Assembly: GCA_004794655.1 (NCBI GenBank)
Contig: SMMW01000555.1
Span: 9,073,001 to 9,137,000 of the forward strand
DNA: 64,000 nt
DNA from: Marisa cornuarietis
Taxonomy: Eukaryota; Mollusca; Gastropoda; Architaenioglossa; Ampullariidae
Reading direction: 5' to 3'
Part shown: piece after piece, positions 12,978 to 26,102 of the stretch
Layout: every line of letters starts with the position of its first letter
Numbering within the stretch: position 1 is the first letter of the stretch
Notes under the pieces: model-generated
Told to the model about the DNA's origin: nothing
Database searches by the model: none
Seen by the model: the letters and a program-made list of their open reading frames with translations, nothing else
Translations under genes and position numbers: made by a program

Positions 12978-13289
12978 TTGCATCTCTGTGTATTTTGTTC
13001 TTTCGTTTTTCACTTCTTTCATTTCCTGACCATCTTATTTGAATCATTCCAGCATCCCCTTTTCTATCCTCTTGTTGTTTAAAAGTTTACAGAATGTTTA
13101 GTGAAATGACTGGTTGATAAAATCCAAGACACTGGGCCCTCGAAAAGATTCTTTTTCCTCTTCCACCACAACCACCACGACTCCTACTATTACCCATACA
13201 TTACTACTAATTCTTTCTTTCCTACTTTCATTCCTCCTCTGCCTTTCTCTCGAAGACAAGACCAAAAGATTGACAACTAGACGACGGTG

Positions 13290-14545
13290 CACAAAGACAC
13301 GTGTACGCACGTGTAGAAAGAATTCTGTCGAACAGTTTCTTGGGAACCTTGGTTCATGTAGGCTCCACCGACAATGTCCGAACGAGTGATTGTGGAATGT
13401 AGCATTAGGTCTGACCCTGTCGTTGTCTGACCCCATATGTCAATCATTCTGGGTAGCGATCGTTTTGTCGGGTGTATTCCATTCATTGTGTCCAGCTGAA
13501 CGCAGATCAGGCCAGGCCATCAGGGCACGGACGTGTATGATACAAGTTCGTGATCAGGGTGCGGCGCGGAATAGTTTGGATAGCTGTATCTCTGGAGAGA
13601 AAGAGACAGAGAAAGAAGAAAAAGGCGAAGAATGTCTATTATTTACACCCACATGGCAGATTCGTTTTTGGGGCTATCCTGCATTCCTGCTAGACAAGAG
13701 GTAAAGCGGCCACGCAAGAAAAGTCTGCAGTCATCCACTGGTATCGCTGACCAGAGGTGGACCTACAGGGCTCTCGCACAAAAAAATCGGAGTAATCAGA
13801 TGTTTGTTTTTACTTTGGAGCTAAACGGGGTCTAACGAAACAATCTTTTTCGAAAAAAAAGTGTTTGAACGGATAACGTACTTCGGGTCTGATTTCTAGT
13901 TTTAGAAACCACGAGAGTGCTGATCGACTAATTCAGTCTTGCAGCAGAGTCTGCGAATTAAAGGAGACATCTGCAAACCAAAACATTCGTTTTTATTGTT
14001 GCTGTTTACTATTTTATGTTTGATTACCAGTTAACTACCCAAACCAGAAAGGACGGCGATAAAAGCCTAGTCAGCCTAGTGCTGGTTTTGTTTAATAATG
14101 TGCAGTCTGAAGACACAGACAAGCTGCGAGTGTTCTTGAATAGGGGGCAACATTTTACACCAGCTATTCAATCTGTAGTAGAAAAGAAAATTTCCGAAAG
14201 TACACAAAAGAAGCAGACATCTCGAAATTGCTCTTTTTATATTTTTATTTTCCCACTGTCAGACCCGCCCCCGCCCCTCGCTGGGCTGAACGATTTTCAC
14301 AATTGCCTTCTGTTACTTATCCGCATTACTGCACTTTGAAGTTCCCTCTGTCTATTTTTAATAGAACAGACATGCCACTGTAGACACAAAGTGCCAGTCT
14401 TTATGCTGTGCTGGGGAGATGTTATATTATATCTTCTTCAAGCTATCTAATCTGTAAGCCTCATCTGCTAAGAATGTCAAGGAAACGGACCATTTTCATA
14501 ATCACTTCATTGTCTGTCCGCCGAAAATAAAAGGGAAAGGAAGCA
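13290..14545 (-). pseudogene. relic exons of the TIR-family paralog (matching helical exons 9, 8 and 7 of gene 1)
   Basis: The stretch 13330-13510 aligns with the gene 1 exon at 59046-59244 (shared GAGTGATTGT, GTGTCGTTGTC-like, ATGTCAATCA and GTGTATT-CATTCA blocks and the splice region AGCTGAA-GCAGA). A block near 13738-13775 (CACTGGTATCGCTGACCAG) matches the start of the exon at 59596-59743, and 14375-14540 matches the exon at 59921-60063 (CTCATCTGC-AA, AATGTCAAGGAAA, TTCATAATCA). Intron sequence rich in CTTCCACCACAACC also resembles the gene 1 intron near 58.8 kb. Order and strand agree with gene 1. Indels and stops make it non-coding. Confidence 0.68.
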
Positions 14546-14559
14546 AGTGGCATTTCCTC

Positions 14560-16255
14560 ACTAACATCAACAACATTATTTTGTCATAACAAAGAGACAA
14601 ATATGTAGAGAGTTTGTTTTTTGTATTTATGAATACGTAAATATGTTGCTAACTTTTGAAGCGGAACTGCACGACTGACAGTCGTTAGCTACAGACATAT
14701 CTGCATGAGACTGAAGTACTGACAGATGGAGGAGAGAAACAGACACGAAACCAGTTAGTTTATGAGGCTGAAGTCAAGTTCCCTAAGCTTCATGACGTGA
14801 GCAGGTCCTCGCAAAAATGTCCTTGAGGATCGGACGCCGTGTCTTTCATCACTCACTAGACGACGATGACTGATGGCAAATGATGCACGCCACATTTTAA
14901 CAAAAATGTCGAGGAAAGCGTGTTTCTTATCGCCTCTAGTAACCTTTAAGAGGAGCACTCTTTGCTTTGTGTCAGAGTCAACACAGACATAGAAGACAAG
15001 CGCGGTTCTGGGATGAAAGACAGCCAAGCAAACCATGGTAGTCTTCTAAGAACCAAAAAAAAAAAAAAAACATGTTAGGCATCAAGTACCGTAAGACAGC
15101 AGAGTGTTTTCATTCAACTCTGGCATTTATGGTCGATCAAAAATCAATTTTTGATTGACTGAATTTTTTAAGTAGTCAAAGCTTTACTTTCGTTTGTACA
15201 CTTGTGTGGATGAAGACAAACGCGAAAGGCCATGGAGGTCGTTGAGCGAAAGTTATTTATGAACACTTCCTCCATTCGGTTGACCAAATGTGGACCACAA
15301 TCCCATCTTTAGTACACTTGCTTGTCGCGGTCGTGAGATTGTGAGGACTACAGAAAGAGACGGTCGACCCTTCAGCCTTGACCCCTACAGTGTCGTCAGC
15401 TTTCTATGAGATGATGTCATGGGCTATTTTAAGACATCCCTGCGCCCTCGCTTGATTCAGTAAACAGCGTTTTTCATTGAAACACTGTGTCCATGCTCAA
15501 CAGGCACGTTTCACATGTTTAGTGTTTCCATTCTCATGAAAGTTTTACTTGCCATTCACTTAAAATAAAATATTAAGATTTAATAAGAATTATTAGCTGC
15601 GCAATGAGCAATCTTCTGAATGGATAATTGCGCATTATAAATGGACATCATCATTATCATCATATTATATATACTACGGTACATACCCACGTATCATTAA
15701 GGACTCATCCATCTTAATTGCAGTTTTCTTGCGCTTGATCTTGTCCACATCAGTTGGTCATTATTTCTTCTTTTTTCAGTGTTTTCTTTTCTGATAATTG
15801 TCCCTCTTCAGTCTCTGTATTATGACTGGAAAAGAAGCTATAATTTAAGTTTTAGGTAAACCTCGACACTCTTTTCAGTCGGAGTGCATTCAGAACACCA
15901 AGAGCCGTGTTAACACGAGAGTCACGATACTTGCCGCTTGAAGATTGCGTGAGAAGAATTCGCCGAAGGGAACTGACTCGTGAAATCCGATATCGACACA
16001 AAGCATATAATTACGAGCAGTCCGCTATAGGAGCCCAGTCAGACAGCTTCCCTAACTGCCCGCTGGAGGAAACCCCCCCATTAGTTAAAAAGAGCTGTTC
16101 CTCCGGTGACCACGTGACATCGGCGTGGCCTTCTGACATCACTGAAGGGTCATCAGCTGCCATTCACTGGCTCGGAATAGATATGATGCAAGGCGCCAGG
16201 CAGGACCTCTGTCAATCAGTCATAGACTTATCGGAAACATAAAAAATTATTTAAG
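14560..16255. other. unclassified non-coding DNA
   Basis: No supported gene. Short open frames at 14755-15036 and 15907-16242 show no recognised domain and no paired splice signals. A short hairpin-forming A/T repeat lies near 15133-15160. Confidence 0.4.
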
Positions 16256-16265
16256 CTGAACCCCG

Positions 16266-17022
<757 letters not shown>

Positions 17023-17029
17023 AAATAAG

Positions 17030-19090
17030 ACGTGAAAGGATGGAATGAAAGCAATGAACAAAAAACAATGTAAAGAAAGAAAAAAGATTTGATTTTTTTC
17101 CCCCGTTCTTACTCCGACGTGCCATGCATGACGTAGAGCACCCCGTGCACTTTGCCGTCACTATATATAGTCTAGTCTGGCGACAAACAATGGTGCATAC
17201 TGCAGTCAGAGCAACCAGTGTTTATTGTCTAGCCATTCATTACCTGTAACCCACGTGGCAAACGCTAAAGCGGTTGTTAAGCTGCCGTGAACTCGTAAAA
17301 AAAAAAAAAAAATCCGCTTCTATTTTTGGAGCTTTCATCTACGGATACACCCTTGCTGCTGCTTTGGATACGCCCTTTGGGTCTGAATGTTTGCAATCTG
17401 TTTACCTTGTGAATGACAGAATTGCGCACACTACGTCTGTCTGTCGATCTGGCCTTACATGTCCACATAATTGTTTTATTTGTGAGTTACGCTTGTGCGC
17501 GTGTGAACGCGTGCGAATGTGTAATGTGTGTGTGTGTGTGTGTGTGTGTGTGACGCTCCAGTGGACAGCTAATGCAATACTCGACTGTTGAGGGGAGAGA
17601 CCACTTAAATTACTGATGTAAGTCTAGGGTTTTGAATGAGGCTAATTATAGTCCTATTCTCATCGCTAGCACCAGTCACTTGAGTGTTATAGTAACAATT
17701 CTTATGGTGTAATTACCGCTTGCAACTTTCACTCGTCATTTCTCTATATTCACGGCTGAGTTTAGGGAAATCCCCGTTCTGTCTATTTATAGCGATCACT
17801 GCAATCCTGTTGCTGCTGTCGATGAAAAATGGTTCCCGTTTGAAAAATGTCTACAATCATTTGCGTTGTTACTTGATATTGTCGATGAACTTATTCTTCC
17901 TTTTCTAAGTTTGAAAAGAAAAAAATAGAAGAAAAAGAGGGTGAAGGTAGTCTTGTCCGACCTACAATTTTGAGAAATTATTTTCCACTGGAATTAAAAT
18001 ATCACCCAAAACTGTTAGCGTAGTTCCTATTAATTTGATCGTTTATGATAAATACAATGATCACGTTGAGATTTCTTCGTCCAGTTTTTTATGTCTGACC
18101 CCAAATTTCTTTTAGTGACTGTATAATTACAATGACGGGAGGATAAAGTCTTACAACCTGTTAGCACAGCCACGCACAGCCGGGGGAACTTTCTTACAGG
18201 ACAGGGGATCTTTCTCGGGTCAAGCACCGGTGTAGGAAAAACATTGCCGCCAAGTCGCGGCATGTTTTTGCTTATGTCACCCGTTCGGTGGTAGGGTAGA
18301 TAGCGGAGTGTAAGGGACGGAGAAGCTCAGTTTAAATTCCACAGCCGCCGAAGCAACACCCTTTTGCGGTCGCGCTGGCCTTGAAACGATTGCCTCATCG
18401 GTGAGAAAAAGTTGGTGTTGCCTATATTAAGCATCAGTGAGTTTGGTACCATACAAGGCAGGATGCTCGGCATGATGTCATGATATATATTTCCTTAATT
18501 TAATTATAAGTGCTGAACCGTTCTCACGGGTTTTCATATGTGAAAGTACAGGTCATACACATTGACTGCGTTGTGATAAGCACGCCTGCTTTTGCAGAAG
18601 AAGGTTGTATAAGGGCCGCAGCAAAGACTTAATTAACGTGCAGTGAACACAGCTCATGCGCTAGGGAAGGTGTGTGTATGTGTGTGAGTGTGTCACCTTC
18701 ACCTCTTCTTGGCAATTTCCGTCAATCTCCGAGTAACTGCGAACTGGCCTGGTCACCAGCGTAACACAAGACGCACTAACTAGCCCAGGTGAGAGATCCC
18801 CCGCTTTACAACTCTTTGAACACCTCGCCGCCGGCATACCTGAGACCAACTCTCAGCGCCATTCATAACGACCTTCGTGAATCACCTGTGACGTTTCCTC
18901 GTGGGAAGCACGCCACTAGAGGGCCTGTGGAATGCACTTAACGTGGCGCACAGTACAAAGCTGCCCCTAGGCACGAAAACGAGACCAGTATGTGACCCCC
19001 CCCACCCCCACCCCGTGACATTTAACCTTCTGGCGATCCAAGGCGAGGGGTCCCGCTCCGCTGGGTTCTTCGCATTTTGTTCCAAGTCAT
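17030..19090. other. non-coding DNA upstream of the zinc-finger gene
   Basis: Holds a (TG)n run at about 17526-17552 and no recognisable gene. The part nearest 19090 should include the 5' UTR and promoter of the zinc-finger gene, but no promoter element could be assigned. Confidence 0.4.
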
Positions 19091-19092
19091 TC

Positions 19093-21449
19093 ATGGAGAC
19101 GCAGGTCTTAAGACACCAGTACCAGGTATGTCTGACATGTAACTTTTTTCTGGAACGTTTAAATATTATTCATATGATTTTCGTACAATGTTATTCTTCT
19201 GTCATACCATTATTTATATTTATACTAGTTGTTTCTCTTCCTTTTAATAATTATTAGTTTATTTTCAATATTGTTAAAAGATGGTCACGATCGGGGTTCA
19301 AAGACAAGATAGCTACGAGTTCTTTCGCTCACGAAAATACTAACATTTTTATTTTAAAAAATACTACTTGCTGTTTTCACCTAATTTTCACAATGTATTC
19401 TTTTAACAACAAATTGCGTCTCGTATGTTTGAATGTTTCTAAGATGGTTATCAAGTGTTGAGCTTAATTCTCACCTTTTCACTTGTAAACGAGAACTCTT
19501 TTAAACAGAGACTAGTAGCATTAAGCTAGTTTAAAGATAATACGTGAGGCGGTAGGGTTTGCTACAGAACGGAGTTCACGTAGGCTGTGTGTTCATTTAT
19601 CAATTATTAATTCAAACGGCAGTGCCGTTGTTAGCAGGTCTCGTGTGTCTTTTACTGATAACCGCAAAGTGGTGGTCGGCACGCTGGTGATGGTCACGAC
19701 GTGGGAGGTGTCGTGGTCCGTGGTGCCGCATCGGTTACGAATTAACGACTCGGGTTTCCGTCGTTTAGGACACATTGTCTCTCGATAAGAGGAGGCCACC
19801 GAGTGCGTGTGAGAGCCGGGGTCTTAAGGGGCAGCTCGCAATGATCTGAACCTCGAGGAATTTCGTACATTCTTTATACTCGTCTTACGAAGTGGAATGA
19901 CCTTTCACATGTAAGATGTTTGACGAGAAAACTCTTTGAGACAAACAGGGCAAATCTGTTAAAACCTATGCTACATCAATGTCCTTTAATTTCAAGAACT
20001 GCATTAGTCACGTGGTCTCATGAAATTTAGATCGTTGGGAACCGGTGTAGGTAGTAAAAAGGTTTTAAAAAAGCGACTAAACTACACTATTACGGTATAG
20101 TTTATTTTAGTAATTAACGTTTATGATAAATGGAAAAAATCATTAAATTAAGTACCGGGACATTTATGTCTCCCAATCATAATAGAACATAAGTAAATCA
20201 CAATAGAGTTCTTTGGAAAAAGAATATAAGATTTTAAAGAAAATTGTCAAAGAGATAAAAACATTCGTGAAAATTACCCTGTCTTTTTTTTACTTTCAAT
20301 GAGTTCAATTATTTTTATCATAAAGTAGTAAAGGTTGACCCTTCATGATTATCGTTACTTTTTCAGAACCTCAAGAAAGATTTTACAATAGGACAAAGAA
20401 TGCTGTGCACACAGACGAGAGCTAATTACAAGGCTAAACCTGGAGCCACGACAGCGGCCGAACGCCCCTTAGTTGCCATGGCAGCTGGACGGACCACCCC
20501 TGGAGGGCAGTCGGCGGCCCGTTGCGACCGAACAATGGGTGAGCACCGCGCAGCCCCCGCCACTCCTGTCACGCACGAGCCCCGGGGTCTTGTCGCGCGA
20601 CTGCGCAGCAAGCTGTGTAAGCCGACCAAGTGCGAAAAGTGCCGGAGGCGCAGCACTTCCTGCCGCCCCAACGCCTCCTTTCTGTCAGGCCGGAAACACT
20701 ACCTGTGCGAGAACTGCCGCGTGTCGGCCGACAACGTATACAAGCAGATGATGTGCCGCAACCCGCACTTCCGGCTCCAGACGGGGGGTGTTGAGGTCAT
20801 TCAAGACGAAGACTCCTCCGCCTCCGACTCTTCGGCCTCCTCGGGGACGGACGGGTGTATGACGGGGGGTGAGTCCGGTTACGACACAGCCGCCTCCAGT
20901 GACTCTGTCGGGTCGGAGCGAAGCGGCGTCTGTGGTTCCATCACAGCTCCGAGCCCATGCAGACCTCCCTCCTACGACCTGGCTTGTTCTCGAAGCCAGC
21001 TTCTGCGAGAGGGCGACAAATACCTCCTCGAGCCATGCGCGAGGTCAAGAGCGAAGAACGCGGCCACTGACGGCGCTGACGCAGAGGAACGCCAGGCGGA
21101 TCTCAGGCTGCAGGAGCTGCAGCAGCGACTAGAGGAGATTCACTTGGTCAGAGACAGGGTTCACGCAGAGGACAAGCCCCGCCCAGTCTACGATGGCTAT
21201 TTGGAAACCAGCTTCAGGCCTTCCAATGCCAACGTGCGGGTACTGAAAAGAACCACAGCTGGTCTCGCTGATGGAACTGTTGTCCAGCAGACAATGCCGT
21301 CCTCCCCCAAAGGACAACCTGACCCTCAGCGACTCAGCTCTGGAAACCGAAAGAATTGTGCCAACTGTCAGAAAATCACCTTTACTGCATTCCGACTCCC
21401 TTGGGAGGGGGCGTGGCTTTGTGAGGACTGCATGGACGACATGATCTGA
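19093..21449 (+). CDS. two-finger GATA-like zinc-finger protein
   Basis: Proposed exons 19093-19125 and 20367-21449, about 371 residues. Exon 1 begins METQVLRHQYQ and ends at a CAG|GTATGT donor; exon 2 follows a TTTTTCAG acceptor and continues in frame through NLKKDFTIGQR into a 349-codon GC-rich open frame. ATG at 19093 is the first in-frame ATG after a TGA. In the 349-residue part, residues 78-106 form CEKC-x21-CENC and residues 320-344 form CANC-x17-CEDC. The latter matches GATA finger spacing exactly, with NC, T, R, G and LC at the expected positions. Between them lie a Ser/Asp-rich stretch (about 128-165) and a short Glu/Leu/Arg coiled-coil-like segment (about 245-270). A nuclear DNA-binding or protein-binding role is an inference. 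The first exon could differ. Confidence 0.62.
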
Positions 21450-23429
21450 CAATGCGGGGTCTAGATTTTTAACAAACAATTACTGGCCAGTCGCCAACGT
21501 GCTGTGACGTGTAACTAAAGGACGTGCACGCAGCATGCAGCGGAAAACTATCACGTGCAGAGACATGTACTTGTTCACTCTACCTCACTGACTCGATCGA
21601 AAGCTTATTTGAGAAGTCGGATTTATTTCAGTTTTCATCACGAGGAGGTGGGGAAGAAGGAAGCAACTGTCAATGTGACACAAAACGTTCAGAGAGTGCT
21701 TTGATGCTGACTGTAACTAAAAGCGAGAACGAGATGTGTTTTTCTTCACACATTCACATTCGAAAAAGAATTGTGCATTTATTTTAGAGGTTCATGATTT
21801 CTCCGTCATTTTAGAGACTCTAAAACGAGCGCCAAAATTTCACTGACTCATCCGGTAGGTCGTTCTCCTCCAGTATACAATCGTATCTGTCCATCTCTTG
21901 AACAAACTTTTTCTGTGACTTAAATGCGTTGCACTGGACTTGTATTTCCTATTAGAAGTGTAGCGATCGCCCTTAAGACAGGTCTCTGGCTTAGGGCAAC
22001 CCTCATCCTTTTGTTCTACATGAAGGACCGAGGTATGGTGGACGTAAGGCAGAGGTCGCGCTGACGTGGGGTTCGGTCGGAGGAGTGTTAGTGATTGAGT
22101 GTTGGACTCAACAGGTAAATCGCGGCGCGTTCCGCATTATTTGTGTGAAAAATGTGACAGAGAAATATACGCACTCGTGGTATGCGTGGAGCGAGTGGGG
22201 GAGGTAGTGTGGGGGGGGGGAATGAAAGCAGGAAAGAAGGGGAATTAACTTGAGTCACCCGGATGTATTCAACTGGTGACTTATGTTTAGCACTCTTGTA
22301 CACGTCACCAAAACTTTTGAGCCAAAAGACTGTGTTCAGCTGAAATAAAAGAAATGAATTTAAAATGTCACGTGTATGTTGCGTATTTGTGTGAACATAT
22401 GGCTGTGTGTGTGTGTGTGTGCGCGCGCGGGTGTGTTTAAGATGAAAGGCATGCAATCGAAGAACTGAATGTTTTATTTCTAACAAACTACATAAATAAC
22501 AAGAGCGATGATAATAATAATAATAATAATAGAATGCCACAATTCTCTAGAATACTACTACCACTTCTACACACGCTCTGGCTCAATGGTTATTTTTGAT
22601 AGGAAAGTGCTTCCACTTAGTGATGATATTCAGCTACTAGGAGGGAATTAAACTGGAGCAAACGTCCGACTGTCAGCCCTGTCAACAGGCGTCACATTCA
22701 GAGAGTTGTTTCTGAGAAAATGTCTGAGCCCAGGACCGTTATTGTAGTGATGACAAGAAAGTGCTATCGGGGACATTCCTTCGCTATTTTTTGCTCTCCT
22801 CATCATCAACCTGTCCCTCTCCTCCCTCTTTCACACACCGATATACATGCACCCTAGTCCAGCAAACCAAGAAGAATACTCTTCCCTATTCTTTACTGCC
22901 ACGGTACAAAGAGCATGTTCGGCACATCTTTACATGCCGAATATCAGACATGTGGTCATGTTTGGCACCTTTTTCACATGGCTAGCAAATGACCTTAATA
23001 TGATCTATATTAAGTTTGGCATATTTTTAAAGGCGAACATGTGACCATGCTTAGCACATCTTTACACGAACAAGCAAAGAAGCAAAGTTTACAAAATTTA
23101 AGAACATATATATATATATATACAGTGTATAAATAATGAGCACAGAACTCATGGCTTTAAAAACAAGTAGAAGTGTTGTTGTCAATGTGCAACAGTAGCT
23201 TCACACAAAAAAAGAAGCAACAGTTAAATAATAAAATTGAAAAATTATCGGCTAGTCGCCTGACTACGCTGGCAAAACAAAAAGAAAAAGCCGCTCCCTG
23301 AAAGGAATCCTGATCTCATGACCTGGCTAAGCTTACCAACAGGAAGGAAGTAAACTTTACCTACTGACGCGATGCAGGTCGAGTCAACAGAAAAGCTTTC
23401 CCAATCATCGAGGTCGCGTGCAGTGGGTC

Positions 23430-23464
<35 letters not shown>

Positions 23465-24535
23465 TCACAGGACCCTGCGCTGTTCCGTCATGCTCGAGCG
23501 CTCGGCGCTGACCTCTCATGACCTACCGATGTAGTGATGATAATCATGCACGTCCCTCCATATTGCCCTTACATCCGGCTTGCCACGTAAGTGGTAAGGA
23601 AGACCGTGGAGTTTACAATGGCTTTTGAAAAAAGTGTACCTTTCTTTCAGCAGGTCTCGGCCATAATCCATACAGTTTTGCTGTCTAGATAGCCATTTAT
23701 TTTCCGTCTTTCTCTCACTCCCGCCGGTCCACTCCTCACACTTGTCACACATGTACACAATACCACACACGCCTTTAATTCACATAAGTATTCAACACTC
23801 GCTACTTTCAAGCCCTCGCCTTTTCTTTCGCTTCCAAATTAGCTGTTTCTTACTTAAATGACCCTTCCCGATCGAAACCTGTTTGATCTTAATGACAAAC
23901 TGATCATCTGTCTTGATCGACGACCCAGGTTCCGTTTCTTAATTAATTAGCCCAAACCTCTAGCTGACACATCGAAGATGGCTTCTAAGGAAGACATCGT
24001 GAATGATAGGGTACATGACTTTGTAGCACCCTCCTTTCTTCTTACTTTTGTTAGGAATAAAAAAGAAACGTCGGGGGTAAACTGTACGTGTTCTGAAGAC
24101 AGAAATATACGGTACTTTTTACAAAATAGTTTATAAGTTTACCGTTTTAGTTTGAAGTTTAACTACTATTTCTTTTATTTCGTACTATTATCTCGATTAT
24201 TACTAAGTAAGCTCAGACAGACTCATACATCGCTATCAAAGACCGATCTCCTTCATTAATGCGGACTTATAACAAGATGCAGATCGAGCTAAAGAAAAGC
24301 TTTCCCTGTTATCGCGGTCGCGTGCGTGTGTCTCATGACCCTGCGATGTTTCCCCGTCACGCGTAGTTAGGCTCGATTACACTTCGCTGATTTCTACGAC
24401 CTAGTGACGAACGCATGCGATGTCTTTGTGTTAACCCTTAGCGGACATATCTCAGGGTCATCGTCACATCGAGCTGCAAGTGGTGAAGGAACCGACGGAG
24501 GATTTTACAGCTTTTTACAGACATAGTTTTAAAGA
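21450..24535. other. intergenic DNA
   Basis: 3' flank of the zinc-finger gene followed by non-coding sequence. It contains (TG)n near 22405-22432, (TA)n near 23107-23122 and (GTGC)n near 23425-23463. A minus-strand open frame of 84 codons at 23516-23770 has no recognised domain. Confidence 0.45.
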
Positions 24536-24539
24536 CATC

Positions 24540-24960
24540 TCATATAATTATATGATAAGGGGAGGGAATTTCTAGCATCCTTCATAGAAAGGCTCGAATT
24601 CTTAGAATCCCTTCCCTCTCTCACATGTGAGAAAAAAATCCCTCTTCCACGTGTTAAGTCTGTCAGATTCTCTAACAAACAGGTCATACGAGCAGGAAAC
24701 AAAAATGTCACAATCATAAGCATGGTCTTTGAAATCGTTTTCAATTTAAAGTGTTGTCGTGTAATCGTTCGGTAGTACATGTGATCTGTATACAATACAA
24801 TACCACACCACTATATTTATCCCTAGGGGCAATTCACGGAAGCTTCACAGCAAGCCATATCACAGCACTGCGACATGCATTACTTAAGAACGGAAACTTA
24901 TTTTTTTCCTCACAAGAAAACGCGAAAACGTACTTAAAACTATAGAAACAAACTACGAAA
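24540..24960 (-). repeat. diverged 3' flank of TIR cassette A
   Basis: Aligns with 26640-27040 and 49375-49755, the sequence just downstream of the last exons of genes 2 and 1 (shared blocks such as GGTCTTTGAAATCGTTTTCA and CATATCACAGCAC-GCGACAT). It is clearly more diverged than those two are from each other, so it belongs to the oldest of the three cassettes. Confidence 0.75.
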
Positions 24961-24965
24961 TTACC

Positions 24966-25374
24966 TAAATTTCGGTCTATTAAGCGCACCTGTATATAAG
25001 CCACACCCACTAAATTTTAAAACAGTCTCTACTTTTTTCACATATAGGTTGCACCGGTTTATAAGTCGCAAATATTATATACAACATGAAAGCTGCATCG
25101 TAGGCATTTCGTCTCGTTTTGAGGGTGATGATGATGAGGGTGTGTGCTTCAGTAACTGATCTGAATGCTTCAACTGTATGCGGCTTTAATAAAAAAAATG
25201 TGAACAGTTAACACTGTAACAAAGTTAACAGTTAACACTTTAACATGGAGCTCATCGAAAAATTAACCAAAATCTGAAAAATCTGTGAAAACCCGCAAAC
25301 AAGCCACATCGCTCTTTAAGCCGCAGGGTTTTAAAGCTGGGGAAACAAAGTTGCGGCTTATAGTCCGAAATTTA
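24966..25374. mobile_element. MITE-like DNA transposon with ~23-bp terminal inverted repeats
   Basis: Left end TAAATTTCGGTCTATTAAGC and right end (reverse complement) TAAATTTCGGACTATAAGCC differ at only a few of 23 positions. It is about 410 bp, has no coding capacity, and carries internal TTATAAG-CGCA repeats. It lies immediately downstream of the stop codon of cassette A. Confidence 0.75.
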
Positions 25375-25376
25375 TT

Positions 25377-26102
25377 TTATGAGAGTAGACGAAGAGAACT
25401 CTTGGCCCCCTTAGTGTCTGGAGAGTGTCGAGGTGGTGGCATAGTCTGGTGTGCTGATGGCAGGTGCGCTGGCGTTCCGACCGACTCGTCTGCTGGCCGC
25501 AGGGCGTCACTTTGAGAGTTGAGTTGTCGTTGAGTAAGTGAGCTTTCGCTGGAATCACGCGCGACGGGCGATGGTGCGCTGGGCACAGTGGTGGCTGCGG
25601 CTTTTTGTAAGAAAACATGCTCCAGGAGTTTGGCCACCAGCTCCTCGAACTTTGGCCCAGCCCACCTTTCCTGTAGGACGGAGTCCGTGCAATCGATAAA
25701 CAGAAGCTCAGTAAGGACGGGGGGTGGCCAGTGTATTGTCTCCAGCAACAGTGGCACGAGCGGCTTTCCCCAAGCGTCGGCCAGGCTCACCTGCACAGGT
25801 ACGTTTGGCTCAGTCGTAGGTAATTTTGTTTTCTCGAACACTCTCTAATGCTTTTCTCCTGCATGCTATATATCAATGTAACATTTTCTTGGTCTTAAAA
25901 ATTCTGATACAAGAGCCTGCATCAGTATCAATAAATAATGTTGACACCGATGGCGTTGGCACTCTGCGCCTCTCAACACCCATTCATCAAAGCACCCACT
26001 TTCCCCTTTCAGTCTATCCATCATGTACTATAACCCAGTTCTTTCTTCAATTTGCCTAAGCTCACCTCTCGGCGACAGGTTGACGACAAAGCATATTTCG
26101 GG
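25377..26102 (-). pseudogene. TIR cassette A: last exon plus truncated TIR exon
   Basis: The last exon reads 25790 to 25377 (acceptor GCAG|GTGAGC, stop TAA) and encodes the second half of a TIR domain ([17 protein letters not shown], then WPPP) plus a Ser/Pro-rich tail. It corresponds to the last exons of genes 1 and 2, but the end is LRLLS instead of CCLIQ, so the CaaX-like motif is lost. To its right only about 36 bp of the preceding TIR exon remain (26066-26102, reading PKYALSSTCRRE); the near-identical duplicated tract begins there. Without a first half the TIR fold cannot form, so it is probably a fossil, or at most an alternative 3' end. Confidence 0.75.

Noticed and set aside
13098..13436. 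112-codon minus ORF
   Set aside because: Overlaps the decayed exon 9 and intron relic in the wrong frame; not a separate gene.
14755..15036. Further relic exon of the TIR-family paralog
   Set aside because: Compared with gene 1 exons 1-6 and the gene 2 N-terminal exons; no alignment beyond a few short words.
15907..16242. 111-codon plus ORF
   Set aside because: No domain, and it starts and ends in non-coding sequence next to a satellite; length is compatible with chance.
23516..23770. 84-codon minus ORF starting MCGIVYMCDKCEEW
   Set aside because: The CDKC motif is suggestive, but there is no second cysteine pair with proper spacing, no recognised domain and no splice partners.
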